Both the position numbers and the translations under genes were made by a program. Shown piece after piece: positions 63,090 through 64,000 of a stretch of 64,000 nt of DNA. The stretch's first letter is position 1. Each line of letters starts with the position of its first letter. The notes below the pieces were generated by a model, which did not search any database, had not been told where the DNA came from, and saw only the letters and a list, made by a program, of their open reading frames with translations. Where the stretch lies: NCBI GenBank assembly GCA_036852015.1, contig JAANDG010000043.1:363501-427500 (forward strand), given 5' to 3'. The DNA is from Pelodera strongyloides. Lineage: Eukaryota > Nematoda > Chromadorea > Rhabditida > Rhabditidae.

Positions 63090-64000
63090 TTAAAGACATC
63101 TCCAGGGATAGCACCGGGGACAAAAAGCCCTGTTGCGATCAAGGTTACGAAGTGCTGTCACCTCTTCTGGAGTGAGTTTGACCTAAAAAAAGAAGAATAT
63201 GCACGGTTCACGGTCTATTGAGGATGAAAGATGAGGTTTATGTTCTAATTCACTTCTACTGAGAAATTTTGTTTAGTATTTATTATAACACCCACCGTTT
63301 AGTGGAAGTCATATAAACGACGGAAATGCTGCAATAATTTTATTGACAACAATTTCCCCTAACGTGACAACCGAAACGCCGAAAAAACTGACACAAACCT
63401 TTAAGGTGAGATGAAGGTTGTCGTGAATCCTTTGTGAATGAGATGATTTTGGAATAATACCGACATTGGTGTTGTGGGCAAACGCATAAAGAATAGTCTG
63501 GAAACAATTTCACGTAAGAATGGAGCTTCCAATTAGAGCTTACTTTCAAAGACAAATGTTTTTCGGAAGTTTAGATTCAAACGCACTCGTTTCCTTGCCA
63601 TAATTTTCACATCCGAGAAACACAAAACGAGATATAGCCTTTCTCTTTCTCTTTGTCCTTATGCTCCTCGTCAGGACAAAGAGAAAGATAATGAGAAGGA
63701 GCACGAGAAACACGGCATTTGGCAAAACAGAAATCATACCTGTGGTGGTACATTGTACTTTCTGGCCGGATCTTTAACGGCGTCTTCGTTCAGTATTTCG
63801 AGATCGCCCCAACACAGGGAGGAGAACGCCTGGAAACTGAAATGAGAACCCTGTCAACCCATTTGGCAAGACAGCAGGAGGCAATCATACTCTTTCAATC
63901 AAAGGAAAACTAGAAGGACAACGAGGATATGCTGCTCACCTGAATAAAGATTCCCTTCTTCTCACAATAATGTTTTAGAATCGGACGAGTGTAGTAGGGA
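63090..64000 (-). CDS. Aldo-keto reductase, C-terminal half (cut by window edge)
   Basis: NAD(P)H-dependent oxidoreductase of the AKR superfamily (TIM barrel), reducing aldehydes or ketones in the cytosol. Four exons in phase: 63940-64000 (PYYTRPILKHYCEKKGIFIQ), 63740-63829 (AFSSLCWGDLEILNEDAV and KYNVPPQ), 63399-63497 (TILYAFAHNTNVGIIPKSSH, then SQRIHDNL) and 63090-63182 (VKLTPEEVTALRNLDRNRAF, then CYPWRCL and stop). Family hallmarks are the Y-x-R-x-x-L-x-x-Y-C helix, (Q)AFSSL, the IIPKS cofactor-binding loop followed by S-x-R-I-x-x-N, and the L-T-x-E-E segment. The Asp/Tyr/Lys/His catalytic tetrad lies right of the window. Introns are 112-241 bp. Confidence 0.92.
63644..63688. repeat. Perfect 16-bp inverted repeat in an AKR intron
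   Basis: TCTTTCTCTTTGTCCT (63644-63659) and its exact reverse complement (63673-63688) flank a 13-nt loop. It lies in the intron between the exons at 63740 and 63497. Confidence 0.75.

Noticed and set aside
63546..63737. Minus-strand frame with a transmembrane-like start
   Set aside because: It falls within an intron of the aldo-keto reductase. The flanking AKR exons (VPPQ to TILYAF) join directly in phase and match the family without it.

Overview
This window is eukaryotic and very probably from a nematode. Most genes are split by short introns (about 50-600 bp, GT-AG, one GC-AG), the DNA is AT-rich, and several products belong to nematode-typical families: two Clc-like tetraspan genes and an orcokinin/NLP-14-type neuropeptide precursor. 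No prokaryotic operons, CRISPR arrays or phage genes are present. The species cannot be fixed from sequence alone. Splice acceptors are not locked to the extended Caenorhabditis consensus, so a lineage outside Caenorhabditis is likely (inference). Layout from left to right: 1-1754 is a class 3 lipase (+, 5' end cut by the window edge). 2408-6194 is an RCC1/BTB protein of the RCBTB type (-). 6.2-12.4 kb holds no gene I can support. 12.4-18.5 kb holds two adjacent secreted Pro/Cys-rich genes (+), the second with a long poly-threonine tract. 19.0-20.0 kb is a small four-transmembrane gene (-). 23.4-25.8 kb is a tentative membrane-protein gene (-). 26.3-27.4 kb is a GPI-type three-finger (Ly6-like) protein (+). 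27.9-30.2 kb is the orcokinin-like precursor (-), with nearly every peptide on its own 45-nt exon. 30.3-41.5 kb is mostly non-coding, with a decayed CR1/Jockey-type LINE (36.8-38.8 kb) and a striking hairpin at 35.2 kb. 41.6-42.9 kb is a Gly/Cys-rich secreted protein (+), followed by a tiny secreted-peptide gene (43.0-43.3 kb, -). 45.3-50.7 kb is a tandem pair of Clc-like genes (+), the first carrying a tRNA-Asp(GTC) in intron 1. 52.1-56.1 kb is a well-structured gene of unknown family (-), with a LINE 3' end in its first intron. 59.0-60.3 kb is a second four-transmembrane gene (-). 60.7-62.4 kb contains inverted repeats and a decayed RTE-like retroelement with a duplicated tRNA-like insertion. 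63.1-64.0 kb is the 3' half of an aldo-keto reductase (-). Exon models were built by eye from splice sites and reading phase. Where every junction keeps phase I give high confidence. Functional themes are secretion and the extracellular surface (Pro/Cys-rich, Gly-rich, mucin-like and GPI proteins), membrane tetraspans, and peptide signalling. There is no sign of operon-like clustering of one pathway.
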